64,000 bases of DNA from Mycobacterium sp. (GTDB lineage: Bacteria > Actinomycetota > Actinomycetes > Mycobacteriales > Mycobacteriaceae): contig JAGQTV010000028.1 of assembly GCA_020438845.1 (NCBI GenBank), positions 1 to 64,000 of the forward strand, given 5' to 3'. Under the pieces are notes generated by a model, which made no database searches, was not told the origin of the DNA, and worked only from the letters and a program-made list of their open reading frames with translations. The translations under genes and the position numbers were made by a program. Positions 8,641 to 17,104 of this stretch are shown in pieces (position 1 is the stretch's first letter; each line of letters opens with the position of its first letter).

Positions 8641-9465
8641 TCAACTGCTGCGCAAGTGGGTGATGTCGCCGGCGGAGACCGCCACCGTCTGAACCCCTGT
8701 GTTGATTCGGAGTTGACCCATATCATCGAGACCGGTTGCGGTCCCGATAATTTCACGATCGCCGGGCAGGAGGGCCCGAACCCGGGTTCCCAACGTCGCG
8801 CTATGCCGACGGTAATCGGCGACCAATGCTGGGTCGGGGCCCTCAGCCATTTGCCAGCGATCGATCCGCAACGTCAACTCCGCCAGGATGCTGCCCAATA
8901 GTGCGCTGCGGTCCAGCATGGTGGAACCGAGCATCAGTAGCGAGGTTGCCCGAGGGTCGGGTGCCTCTTCCCGTGTCAGCGTGACGTTGAGACCCAATCC
9001 GACCACGATGACGGGGTGCGGGGCGGCGACCTCGGCGAGGATACCGGCGAGTTTGCCGGCCTGTGCGCCGCGGATCGCAAGAATGTCGTTGGGCCACTTC
9101 AGGACTGGGGCGAGGCCGGTAGTGGCGTGAACTGCGTCGGCCACTGCGACCCCGGATAGCAGCGGCAACCAGCCCCACCCGGCCGGAGGAACGCCGGATG
9201 CGTCGACGCCCAGAGAGAGGGCGATCTGGGAGCGTGGTGGTGCCGTCCAACTGCGTCCGTGTCGGCCGCGGCCGGCACTCTGATGTTCGGCGACCAGCAC
9301 CGTCCCGGCGACGTCCTCGCCAACGGCCTGACGAGCCAGTAGGTCGGCGTTGGTCGAACCCGTGGTCTCAACCACATCGAGTCGGCGCAATGGCCGGCCT
9401 GGTCCGACGAGGTCATGGCACACACCGGCCGCATCGAGTGGCGCGCGCAGGGGCTGCTCGGTCAT
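8641..9465 (-). CDS. birA: Biotin--[acetyl-CoA carboxylase] ligase
   Basis: A 274-residue biotin protein ligase that loads biotin onto the carboxylase alpha subunits, so it serves AccA3/AccD5. Signatures are ETTGSTNADLLARQA, the biotinyl-AMP loop AGRGRHGRSW, SLGVDAS, LKWPNDIL, GKLAGILAEV and VVGLGLNV, followed by a small C-terminal SH3-like domain. There is no N-terminal DNA-binding domain, so it is a monofunctional class I enzyme. The ATG at 9465 (MTEQPLRAPLDA) fits the family length (266 in M. tuberculosis). TACCCT lies 7 nt upstream, so it is probably leaderless. Its position after fadE25 differs from the M. tuberculosis order, where birA is next to accD5. Confidence 0.93.
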   Translation of the reverse strand: MTEQPLRAPLDAAGVCHDLVGPGRPLRRLDVVETTGSTNADLLARQAVGEDVAGTVLVAEHQSAGRGRHGRSWTAPPRSQIALSLGVDASGVPPAGWGWLPLLSGVAVADAVHATTGLAPVLKWPNDILAIRGAQAGKLAGILAEVAAPHPVIVVGLGLNVTLTREEAPDPRATSLLMLGSTMLDRSALLGSILAELTLRIDRWQMAEGPDPALVADYRRHSATLGTRVRALLPGDREIIGTATGLDDMGQLRINTGVQTVAVSAGDITHLRSS

Positions 9466-9524
9466 GTGGGTCAGGGTATGTGTAATTAACGCCCTCGTTC
9501 GGTCTTGGGATATCTTCTGCGTCC

Positions 9525-9950
9525 ATGACTTCTCTTCGCTCTCTCCGCAAGGCAACCAGCGTCTTGGGTGCCGTCGCAGCCGGTGCCGTCGCCCTGTCGG
9601 GCGTGGCCTCCGCCGACGACCCCAACGCAGTGCCGCAGGCCTTGCTCGACACGCAGTGCTCGCTGGACCAGCTGATGGCCGCCACCAAGGTGGTCGACCC
9701 CGTCGCTTACGGCGAGATCGTGGGTAAGTACAACTCCGAGCCCGGGTGGATCCAGGGCGGGGTGATCTACCACATGAACCTGCTGCTGCAGAAGCCGCCG
9801 GCTCAGCGTCAGGCCGAGGTGGACGAGCTCGCTGGAATCTTCCCGGTTTATATGCAGCTGTTCCGCGCCGACGAGGGGGTCGCCAACCAGGTCGCGGCTA
9901 AGTGCCCCAGCTTGCCGGCGACGGACCCGAGCGTCTGGAACCCGGTCTAG
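9525..9950 (+). CDS. Secreted hemophore-like protein
   Basis: A 141-residue exported protein. Residues 1-30 form a signal peptide (basic RSLRKA, hydrophobic VLGAVAAGAVALSGV, cleavage after ASA before DDPNAV). The mature part begins with a conserved Cys (LDTQCSLDQLMAATKVVDP) and ends with a second Cys (AAKCPSLPA). Between them is an all-helical stretch with YGEIVGKYNSEP and PPAQRQAEVDELAGI. This layout, two Cys bracketing a helical domain, resembles the mycobacterial haemophore (MHB, Rv0203-like) and hemophore-related families. Heme binding is an inference from family resemblance, as no heme ligand can be proven here. A GATATCTTC -10-like stretch precedes the ATG. Confidence 0.6.
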   Translation: MTSLRSLRKATSVLGAVAAGAVALSGVASADDPNAVPQALLDTQCSLDQLMAATKVVDPVAYGEIVGKYNSEPGWIQGGVIYHMNLLLQKPPAQRQAEVDELAGIFPVYMQLFRADEGVANQVAAKCPSLPATDPSVWNPV

Positions 9951-9953
9951 CTC

Positions 9954-10664
9954 TCAGTCGAGCAGCCGGGTGACCTTCTCGGTCTCCCGGCGTCGCGCCA
10001 ACACTGCAGAATCCGGATTGGCGAGTTGAACCAGCGACGCACGCGCGGCGAGCACGGCCAGCAGGTTGGTCACGAGCTCGTCTGGCGTGGACCAGGGACG
10101 GGCTGACATCACCCGGTCGCCGGCCACCAGGCCGGCGGCTGTGGCGTATTCGAGCGCTGCGGTGAGCACCTCAGCTGGCGATCGACCGTCGAGTGCCGCT
10201 CCGGGAGAGGCTTCTGCGTCGACCTGATCGCCGTGCAGGCGCACCGCAGTCGCGAAGTCGGTCACTCCGATTGGCAGGTCGGTGGCGGGCTTACCGAACG
10301 GATCCAGCGACAGCACCGCGACTTCACCGCCACCGACCACCTCGTCGGCCTCGGCAAGGCGGTCGGCTGTGCACAGGGCGACGTCGGCTGCGCCAGTGAA
10401 GACGACTTCAGCCCCGATCCACCACGCGCCCAACACGACCGCCACGGTCTGCCAGTGCGCAGGCAACAACACCGCCACCCGGCTTCCCGGCCCGGCCCCG
10501 AGCTCGTCGCGCAGCAGATTTGCGGTCTTGGCAGCCCAGTTCGCCAGCGTGACAGTGGATAGCTCGATGCGTTCGCCGCCGGCGTCGTCGTAGTAGGTGA
10601 TCCGAGGCCCCATCCGATCAGCCGACAACAGTGGGCCGAGCAGCGCCTCTGCCAGGTTGGTCAT
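9954..10664 (-). CDS. TIGR03089-family protein (Rv3268-like)
   Basis: A 236-residue protein resembling the N-terminal part of AMP-binding (acyl-CoA synthetase-like) enzymes: RITYYDDAGGERIELS, NWAAKTANLL, GPGSRVAVLLPAHWQTVAVVLG and GAEVVF match the first ANL subdomain. The ATP-binding P-loop (TSG.TG.PK) and the C-terminal subdomain are missing, so adenylation activity is unlikely. This matches the actinobacterial TIGR03089 family, of unknown function. It lies 24 nt downstream of the LCP gene on the same strand, the conserved partnership seen as Rv3267-Rv3268 in M. tuberculosis, and so may act in cell-wall assembly. It is convergent with the hemophore-like gene. Confidence 0.82.
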   Translation of the reverse strand: MTNLAEALLGPLLSADRMGPRITYYDDAGGERIELSTVTLANWAAKTANLLRDELGAGPGSRVAVLLPAHWQTVAVVLGAWWIGAEVVFTGAADVALCTADRLAEADEVVGGGEVAVLSLDPFGKPATDLPIGVTDFATAVRLHGDQVDAEASPGAALDGRSPAEVLTAALEYATAAGLVAGDRVMSARPWSTPDELVTNLLAVLAARASLVQLANPDSAVLARRRETEKVTRLLD

Positions 10665-10688
10665 CGCGGGATCAGTTGACGCACAGCA

Positions 10689-12191
10689 TCAGTTCACACA
10701 TTTGGGGTCGGCGGACCCCGCTGTGATGACCGGCGAGGGTGGCGGGGATGGGTCGGTTGCGTCTACTTCCGAGGCGGCCTTTGTCACCGTTTCGCTATCC
10801 GAACTGCTTGCCGTGGGCAGGGTGCCGTCCAAGCCGGATCCCGGACCGTCATAGTCCTTGGTCAGTACCACCCGTACTGTGCCGGGCTGGATCGACGAAT
10901 CGGCCACTACCGGTAGGCCGCCGAGTGCTTCGGCGACCGCCTTGGCGCCGACGTCGTCGCCCGAGGCGGCCTGTACCTGACTCTCGCTGACCTTTTCCTT
11001 GTCGTTGTTGCCGATATTGCCGGGTTGGAACCCCTTGGCGGTCAGCCGGTCGGAAACCGCACCGGCCAGGCCGTTGATATTGCTGTCATTGATGACGTCA
11101 GCCGTGGTCTGATCTGGTGTGTAGGCGACCTGAGCGGTGTTGCCTTTGTCCTGTTCCTCGAGCAGGCTGGCAACCCACTCCTGTACCTGGGTTGGGTCGA
11201 CGCGCACCACGGACTGCATGCCGTCGTCGCTCCAGCCGTCCTCGGCCAGTACCGGAATGGTCGCGAAGGCCACGTTGCCGCCAGCCAAACGCTGCAACTG
11301 TTTCAGGAAGTCCATCACGTCCCAGCCTGCGGAGATCACCACCGAACGCTGGATGGCGTCCTCCAGTCGATTGAGAGTGGCCGGGCTGCTCAGCGTCTTG
11401 CCTGAGATCACCTCATGGGCCAACGCGGCCATCACCACCTGTTGGCGGACCACCCGGTCGAGATCGCCGCGGGGCAGTTCGTGTCGCTGGCGAACGAAGC
11501 TGAGCGCCTCCGGTCCGTTGAGGCGCTGCCAGCCTGCCGGGAAGTCGGCCCCGGAAAGCGGTTCGTAAACCGGTTCTTTGAGGCAGACTTCCACGCCGCC
11601 GAGGGCGTCGGTGATCAGCGAGAAGCCCAGCAAGCCGATCTCTGCGTAGTGGTCGACGGTCACTCCGGTGAGGTCGGCGACGGTCTTGATGAGCGCATTG
11701 CGGCCTGCCTCGACGGCCTTCGGCTCGGCCTGGGCGGGGTCCATGCCCTGGTTTTCCACCAGCTTCTTCATTGTGTCGAGCTTGACCTGGCCGTAGACAC
11801 CATTGATCTTCGTCTTGTCCAGGCCGGGTGCTTCCACGTAGGAGTCGCGCGGGATGGAGATCGCGGTGGCGGAGCGACCGTTGGTGGGAATCCTGACCAA
11901 GATGATGGTGTCGGTATTGGTCGCCGTCTCGTCGCCGGCGTGCAACGCGGCGAGTTCCTGCTCGGACAGCGGGTTGCCGTGGGCATCGGTACGGCTATCC
12001 ATGCCGACCAGCAGGATGTCAACGGCTCCGTCGTCGTTGCGCCCACCCAGCGCCGCGGTGGCGAAGTGGAATATGCCGCCCTCGAACGAGCGAACCGAGC
12101 CCCATGCGATACCGGTGCTGAGCATGATGATCACGGCGATCATCGCGATGACAGTGCGCACCGCGGGGCGTGCGTAGGTCACTGTTGTCAC
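10689..12191 (-). CDS. lcp1: LytR-CpsA-Psr family cell-wall ligase (Lcp1-like)
   Basis: A 500-residue LCP protein orthologous by position and sequence to Rv3267 (Lcp1), which attaches arabinogalactan to peptidoglycan. There is one N-terminal membrane anchor (TVIAMIAVIIMLSTGIAWGS). The LCP domain holds VDILLVGMDSRTD, NTDTIILVRI, SIPRDSYVEAPG with the pyrophosphate-binding Arg, and EALSFVRQRHELPRGDLDRVVRQQ. A LytR_C domain lies at about 365-450 (GAVSDRLTAKGFQPG), followed by a Ser/Pro-rich tail. The GTG at 12191 was chosen because AGGTGAGG lies 5 nt upstream. A TTG at 12212 is also in frame. It is divergent from the rhamnose operon and shares its theme, the arabinogalactan linkage unit. Confidence 0.9.
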   Translation of the reverse strand: MTTVTYARPAVRTVIAMIAVIIMLSTGIAWGSVRSFEGGIFHFATAALGGRNDDGAVDILLVGMDSRTDAHGNPLSEQELAALHAGDETATNTDTIILVRIPTNGRSATAISIPRDSYVEAPGLDKTKINGVYGQVKLDTMKKLVENQGMDPAQAEPKAVEAGRNALIKTVADLTGVTVDHYAEIGLLGFSLITDALGGVEVCLKEPVYEPLSGADFPAGWQRLNGPEALSFVRQRHELPRGDLDRVVRQQVVMAALAHEVISGKTLSSPATLNRLEDAIQRSVVISAGWDVMDFLKQLQRLAGGNVAFATIPVLAEDGWSDDGMQSVVRVDPTQVQEWVASLLEEQDKGNTAQVAYTPDQTTADVINDSNINGLAGAVSDRLTAKGFQPGNIGNNDKEKVSESQVQAASGDDVGAKAVAEALGGLPVVADSSIQPGTVRVVLTKDYDGPGSGLDGTLPTASSSDSETVTKAASEVDATDPSPPPSPVITAGSADPKCVN

Positions 12192-12276
12192 TTCAGCCTC
12201 ACCTGACACCAACCCAGGCTACTGGTGAGACGGGCGCATGCCCGGTAGCCCGGAACGGCGTGCCAGACTCATCAGC

Positions 12277-13146
12277 GTGACTCAAAGGCTCGTGATCACC
12301 GGCGCGGGAGGCCAGGTCGGCCGGTTTCTCACTGTTGAGGCAGCCAGGCGGGGATACGACGTCCAGCCGCTGTCGCGCAGCGAGTACGACATCACCGATG
12401 CGGCTGCGGCCGAGCGCCACATCCAAAGTGGTGATGTCGTCGTCAACTGCGCGGCGATGACCAACGTCGACGCAGCGGAGAAGGATCCCGTCACGGCCGA
12501 GGCGATCAACGCTGCGGGGCCCGGCAACATCGCCCGCGCGTGCGCGAAGGCCGGCGCCCGACTGGTGCACATCTCGACCGACTACGTCTTCAGTGGGGAC
12601 AGTCGGATTCCCTATGAGGTGGGGGATGCGACCGGGCCACTGAGTGTGTACGGGCGCACCAAACTTGACGGTGAACGGGCGGTACAAGCCGCGTTGCCCG
12701 AAGCTCATATCGTCCGGACTTCCTGGGTGTACACCGGGGCGGTCGGCTCGGACTTCGTAGCGGTGATGCGCAAGCTGGCCGCGAGCGACCGGAACCCCGA
12801 GGTTGTCGACGACCAGACCGGTTCGCCGACCTACGCCAAGGACTTGGCCGACGCCTTACTCGAGGTGGTCGCCGGCGGTGTCGGCGGGCCGGTCCTGCAT
12901 GCCGTCAATTCCGGTTCGGCCAGCCGGTACGAGCAGGCACGGGCGGTCTTTGCCGGCGTGGGAGCCGATCTCGACAGGGTGCGGCCGGTGAGCACGGCGG
13001 CCTATCCACGCCCCGCGCGGCGTCCGGTCTGTGCGGTTCTGTCGATGACGCAATCGGTCCGGGCCGGGCTCACGCCGTTACGCCCGTGGCGGGAAGCGCT
13101 GACTGAGGCGCTTGCGGTTCCGCTCGGCAGCGGGCCGATACCCTAG
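12277..13146 (+). CDS. rmlD: dTDP-4-dehydrorhamnose reductase
   Basis: A 289-residue SDR-type reductase making dTDP-L-rhamnose, the donor for the rhamnose of the arabinogalactan linker. It has the Rossmann motif VITGAGGQVGRFL, VVNCAAMTNVDAAEKDP, ISTDYVFSGDSRIPYEV, the catalytic YGRTK, VRTSWVYTG and VVDDQTGSPTYAKDLA, all typical of RmlD. The GTG at 12277 gives the family N-terminus VTQRLVITGAGG. An upstream ATG at 12238 would add 13 Arg-rich residues of low likelihood. It is the first gene of an operon with wbbL and the mannose-1-phosphate guanylyltransferase, the essential Rv3266c-Rv3264c order. Confidence 0.93.
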   Translation: MTQRLVITGAGGQVGRFLTVEAARRGYDVQPLSRSEYDITDAAAAERHIQSGDVVVNCAAMTNVDAAEKDPVTAEAINAAGPGNIARACAKAGARLVHISTDYVFSGDSRIPYEVGDATGPLSVYGRTKLDGERAVQAALPEAHIVRTSWVYTGAVGSDFVAVMRKLAASDRNPEVVDDQTGSPTYAKDLADALLEVVAGGVGGPVLHAVNSGSASRYEQARAVFAGVGADLDRVRPVSTAAYPRPARRPVCAVLSMTQSVRAGLTPLRPWREALTEALAVPLGSGPIP

Positions 13147-13150
13147 TGCC

Positions 13151-14092
13151 GTGACCGAAGACGCCGTGACTGAAGGTGCGTTGCGGGAAGGCACCGCGAC
13201 CGCAGGCAGCGTGGGTGAGGACCCGGCGCTGACCGTCGTCACGGTCACCTACTCGCCCGGGCCCCACCTCGACCGCTTCCTCTCCTCGCTCACGCTGGCC
13301 ACCGACCGACCGCTCAGTGTCGTCATGGCCGACAACGGGTCCACCGACGGTGCCCCCGAGGAAGCGGTGGAGAAATATCCCGGCATTCGCCTACTGCGGA
13401 CGGGCAGCAACCTCGGCTACGGCACCGCGGTCAACCGCGGGGTCGCCACCGTGCCCAAGGATCAGGAGTTCGTCATCGTCGCCAATCCCGACGTGACCTG
13501 GGGGCCGGGCAGCATCGATTTACTGCTGGAAGCCGCTGACCGCTGGCCGACGGCCGCCAGCCTGGGTCCGTTGATCCGCGAGCCCGATGGGACGCTGTAC
13601 CCATCGGCCCGCCATCTGCCCAGCCTGGTGAGGGGTGGGATGCACGCGCTCGTCGGCTTCGTGTGGAAGGCCAATCCGTGGACCAGGAAGTACCGGCAGG
13701 AGTACCTCGAGCCGACCGAACGGCCGGTGGGCTGGCTGTCGGGTTCATGTCTACTGTTGCGTCGCAAGGCATTTGACGCGATCGGCGGGTTCGACGAGCG
13801 GTTCTTCATGTACATGGACGACGTCGACCTCGGTGACCGGTTGGGCAAGGCGGGTTGGCTAAACGTCTACGTCCCGACGGCAGAGATTCTTCACGACAAA
13901 GGTCACTCGACCGGTCGTGACCCGGCTCGAAACCTGCAGGCCCATCACGAGAGTGCTTACATCTACCTTGCGGATCGACACAAAAGCCGGTGGCAGGCCC
14001 CGTTGAGGTGGACCATGAAGGTCGCGCTGACAGTTCGGGCACGCGCGGCGGTGCGAAAGTCCCGCCGAGAACTTACGAAAGGGACGCCGTGA
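13151..14092 (+). CDS. wbbL: Rhamnosyltransferase of the arabinogalactan linkage unit
   Basis: A 313-residue GT2 enzyme that adds L-rhamnose to decaprenyl-PP-GlcNAc at the cytoplasmic membrane face. Seen in the sequence: VVTVTYSPGPHLDRFLSSL, the nucleotide-binding VVMADNGSTDGAPEEA, VANPDVTWGPG (DxD-equivalent), VGWLSGSCLLLRR, GFDERFFMYMDDVDLGDR and an Arg/Lys-rich C-terminal tail. The GTG at 13151 starts VTEDAVTEG; a TACCCT box at 13139-13144, overlapping the rmlD stop, could be an internal leaderless promoter. It overlaps the next gene by the 4-base GTGA, so the two are translationally coupled. Confidence 0.92.
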   Translation: MTEDAVTEGALREGTATAGSVGEDPALTVVTVTYSPGPHLDRFLSSLTLATDRPLSVVMADNGSTDGAPEEAVEKYPGIRLLRTGSNLGYGTAVNRGVATVPKDQEFVIVANPDVTWGPGSIDLLLEAADRWPTAASLGPLIREPDGTLYPSARHLPSLVRGGMHALVGFVWKANPWTRKYRQEYLEPTERPVGWLSGSCLLLRRKAFDAIGGFDERFFMYMDDVDLGDRLGKAGWLNVYVPTAEILHDKGHSTGRDPARNLQAHHESAYIYLADRHKSRWQAPLRWTMKVALTVRARAAVRKSRRELTKGTP

Positions 14093-15204
14093 CGCAGGCG
14101 AATGCAACCCAGACGGAAGGGAGCGCCGTCGACCCCGCCAAGGTCGACGCCGTCATTCTGGTCGGTGGCAAAGGAACTCGGCTACGGCCGCTGACCATCG
14201 CGACTGCGAAGCCGATGCTGCCCACCGCAGGGGTGCCGTTCCTGACCCACATGCTGTCCCGTATCGCCGAGGCCGGCATCAAGCACGTAGTTTTGGGTAC
14301 CTCCTATCGGGCCGAGACTTTCGAATCGGAGTTCGGCGACGGCTCCAAGCTCGGTCTTGAGATCGAGTACGTGACCGAGCCGGAGCCCCTGGGGACGGGT
14401 GGCGGCATTGCCAACGTGGCCCCGAAGCTGCGCAACGACACGGTGATGGTGCTCAACGGCGACGTACTCTCCGGGATGGATCTGCGCCAGATCCTGGCCA
14501 GCCATCATGACCGCGATGCGGACGTGACCCTGCACCTGGTGCGGGTCGGCGACGCACGGGCTTTCGGTTGTGTGCCCACCGACGCCGATGGGAACGTCCT
14601 TGCGTTCCTGGAGAAGACCTACGATCCGCCGACCGACCAGATCAATGCCGGCACTTACGTGTTCAAGAGGGAGATCATCGACGGCATTCCGCGCGGGCGC
14701 GAGGTGTCGGTGGAGCGCGAGGTGTTTCCGGGACTTCTGACCGGCGGTGCCAAGGTGTGCGGGTTCACCGACTACAGCTACTGGCGTGACATGGGCACAC
14801 CGGAGGACTTCGTCCGCGGCTCAGCCGATTTGGTGCGCGGTATTGCGCCATCGCCGTCGTTATCCGGGCGCAGCGGCGAGAGCCTTGTGCAGACCGGCGC
14901 CTCCGTGGCCCCCGGTGCACTTCTGTTCGGCGGGACGGTCGTTGGACGCGGTGCCGAGATCGGGCCCGGTGTGCGGTTGGACGGCGTCGTCGTTTTCGAC
15001 GGCGCCCGCATCGAAGCCGGCGCGGTGATTGAGCGGTCCATCATCGGAGCCGGGGCCCATATCGGGCCGCGGGCACTGCTCCGAGACGCCGTGATCGGGG
15101 ATGGCGCTGACATCGGCGCCCGGTGTGAGCTGCTGCGTGGTGCCCGGGTGTGGCCCGGGGTCACGATCCCTGACGTGGGGATTCGCTACTCCAGCGACAT
15201 CTGA
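14089..15204 (+). CDS. manB: Mannose-1-phosphate guanylyltransferase (GDP-mannose pyrophosphorylase)
   Basis: A 371-residue nucleotidyltransferase that makes GDP-mannose from GTP and mannose-1-phosphate for LAM, PIMs and mannoproteins. The N-terminal catalytic domain carries VILVGGKGTRLRPLT with KPMLPTAGVPFL, GTGGGIANV, VMVLNGDVLSGMD and INAGTYVFKREI. From about residue 275 there is a left-handed parallel beta-helix with hexapeptide-like repeats (GARIEAGAVIERSIIGAGAH). The start overlaps the wbbL stop as GTGA. It corresponds to Rv3264c, called manB or mpg in older annotation. The last 19 nt overlap the convergent Nudix gene. Confidence 0.9.
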   Translation: MTQANATQTEGSAVDPAKVDAVILVGGKGTRLRPLTIATAKPMLPTAGVPFLTHMLSRIAEAGIKHVVLGTSYRAETFESEFGDGSKLGLEIEYVTEPEPLGTGGGIANVAPKLRNDTVMVLNGDVLSGMDLRQILASHHDRDADVTLHLVRVGDARAFGCVPTDADGNVLAFLEKTYDPPTDQINAGTYVFKREIIDGIPRGREVSVEREVFPGLLTGGAKVCGFTDYSYWRDMGTPEDFVRGSADLVRGIAPSPSLSGRSGESLVQTGASVAPGALLFGGTVVGRGAEIGPGVRLDGVVVFDGARIEAGAVIERSIIGAGAHIGPRALLRDAVIGDGADIGARCELLRGARVWPGVTIPDVGIRYSSDI

Positions 15205-15737
15205 CGTCGGAGGCTGGCCGCGACCAGTGCCTGCAACCCTGGATCGAGATCGCCCGGCAGGTCGTTGATCGGCCACCAGCGAAGATCCAGCGATTCATCA
15301 CTGATGACGAACTCGGCGTCCGCCGGGGCACTGGCGACGAATTGCAGGTCCAGGTGCCGGGTCGGCACGCCCAGCGAGCATGTGACAGGGTGCACGTGCA
15401 CGGCGGCCAACTCGTCGCCGAGCCGAAGATCGCCGATCCCGGATTCCTCGGTGGCTTCCCGCAGTGCAGCGGCGGCTATGTCTTCGTCGGTGTCCTCGCA
15501 GTGCCCGCCCAACTGAACCCAGCGGCCGAGGCGGGGGTGCAGGGTCAGCAGTACTTGGTCGCCGGCTTCGGAGACCACGAGGGTCGAAGCGGTGACATGG
15601 CCTGGGACGCAGGCGCGTTCACAGCTGTCGGGCCTGGCCAGCAAAAAGGCTAGCACAGCGTGCCGCAGCGCATTCTGGCCGGGATCCGGCGCCTGCCAGT
15701 CCGTCAACAACCGGACTGCGGAGGCGTGCACGCTCAC
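15186..15737 (-). CDS. Nudix hydrolase, coupled to fbiB
   Basis: A 183-residue Nudix protein. The Nudix box reads [20 protein letters not shown] followed by ESGI, close to the consensus GX5EX7REUXEEXGU with all catalytic Glu positions kept. Before it are [30 protein letters not shown], the usual beta strands. The substrate cannot be told from sequence. The GTG at 15737 overlaps the fbiB stop (GTGA), so it is translated with the F420 genes. A role in cleaning up or processing a nucleotide intermediate of F420 synthesis is only an inference. It is convergent with the mannose-1-phosphate guanylyltransferase gene. Confidence 0.85.
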   Translation of the reverse strand: MSVHASAVRLLTDWQAPDPGQNALRHAVLAFLLARPDSCERACVPGHVTASTLVVSEAGDQVLLTLHPRLGRWVQLGGHCEDTDEDIAAAALREATEESGIGDLRLGDELAAVHVHPVTCSLGVPTRHLDLQFVASAPADAEFVISDESLDLRWWPINDLPGDLDPGLQALVAASLRRQMSLE

Positions 15738-17104
15738 CGTCGCACCAGCCGATCGCCCGCCGGTGCCGGCTCGCGGGGCTCCAAGGGCTCCTGCGGATAA
15801 CCAATTGCCACTGCCCCCAACGGTTCCCAATCCGCCGGTAAATCCAGCACCGAGCGGACCACAGCAGGTGCGAAGATTGTCGAGCCGACCCAGCAGGTGC
15901 CTACTCCCCGGACGGCTAACCCCACGAGCAGGGCTTGAACGGCCGCGCCCACCGCAACGGTGAACATGGTGTGCTCGGCTGCGGTACGCCGCGGATCCGG
16001 ATAGCTGTGCGCACCCTCTGGTACCAGGAACGGGACCACGACCTCCGGAGCGTCGTAGAGGATCTGGCCGCGGGCGACCCGGCGCTCGATCGATTCGCTG
16101 TTCCTTCCGTCGGAGGCGAGGTCGATCCGCCAGGCGTCTTTCAGCCTGTCCAACAGGGTCGTTCGTCGTTCGGGGTCGGCGAGCCAGACGAATCTGACGG
16201 GTCGGGTGTGATGGGGGGCGGGTGCGGTCAGGGCCTCGGCGACCGCTGCCTCGATGACCTCCGGAGGCACCGCCTGGGAGGCGAAGTTGCGGACCGAGCG
16301 GCGCAAGAGTTGGGCCTGGGCGCGCCCGAGTTCGATCGCCTCGGCGGTGCCCAGCCAGAAGAGGTCGTCGCGACCGCTGCGCAGCAGTCGGGCGACGGTG
16401 GAGCCGTCGTCGTGCAGGGTCAACCCCCGCACCACGGCAACGGGAACGGCCATCAGCTTGCCCTTCACCAAATCTGCCGCGGCCGCAATCTCGTCAGCGA
16501 CGGCCACCTCGGTGACGCGCAATTCGTTGCCGTGCCGGTCGACGGACCCGCTGTACCCGAACAACACCGGCACTCCGGCCGAACCGATGGCGGCATCGGT
16601 CTGCCCGTTGCGCCAGGCCCGGCCCATGGTGTCGGTCACAACCACACCGACGTCGACGCCAGGCTTCTCGCGCAGGGCGTTGCGCAACGCGGCTGCGCTG
16701 GCATCGGGGTCGGTGGGTAGCAGCGCCAGTTCGGTTGTGCCGACGTTGGAGGCGTCCACGCCCGCGGCCGCCTGAACCAGGCCGTGCCGGTTCTCGGTGA
16801 TCAGGGTCTGCTGCTTACGGGCCAGGACGCGCACCGCCTCCTGGTCGATCAGCCTGCGGCGCAGCGCATCCCGCTCGTCAGTATCGATAGGCGCGGCGAC
16901 GATACGTCCCTCGCACTTGGAGATCGCTTTGCTGGTGACGACGACGACGTCGCCGTTGCGCAACCACGGTGCAGCATCGGCGATCGCGGCGGCGAGGTCA
17001 TCTCCCGGCCTGAACTCGGGAAGTCCTGTGACAGGGAGTATTTCGATCCGCATTCCGGTTCCGTGGTCTCCGGTGGGCGGTGCTGTCGGATCGGTGGTGG
17101 TCAC
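15734..17104 (-). CDS. fbiB: Coenzyme F420:L-glutamate ligase / dehydro-F420-0 reductase
   Basis: A 456-residue two-domain enzyme. Residues about 18-250 are the gamma-glutamyl ligase (CofE) domain: [68 protein letters not shown] and [15 protein letters not shown]. Residues about 255-450 are an FMN-dependent nitroreductase-fold domain ([42 protein letters not shown]). In mycobacteria it reduces dehydro-F420-0 and adds the poly-Glu tail. The GTG at 17104 overlaps the fbiA stop by GTGA. A longer frame upstream lies inside fbiA and is not used. Confidence 0.95.
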   Translation of the reverse strand: MTTTDPTAPPTGDHGTGMRIEILPVTGLPEFRPGDDLAAAIADAAPWLRNGDVVVVTSKAISKCEGRIVAAPIDTDERDALRRRLIDQEAVRVLARKQQTLITENRHGLVQAAAGVDASNVGTTELALLPTDPDASAAALRNALREKPGVDVGVVVTDTMGRAWRNGQTDAAIGSAGVPVLFGYSGSVDRHGNELRVTEVAVADEIAAAADLVKGKLMAVPVAVVRGLTLHDDGSTVARLLRSGRDDLFWLGTAEAIELGRAQAQLLRRSVRNFASQAVPPEVIEAAVAEALTAPAPHHTRPVRFVWLADPERRTTLLDRLKDAWRIDLASDGRNSESIERRVARGQILYDAPEVVVPFLVPEGAHSYPDPRRTAAEHTMFTVAVGAAVQALLVGLAVRGVGTCWVGSTIFAPAVVRSVLDLPADWEPLGAVAIGYPQEPLEPREPAPAGDRLVRR

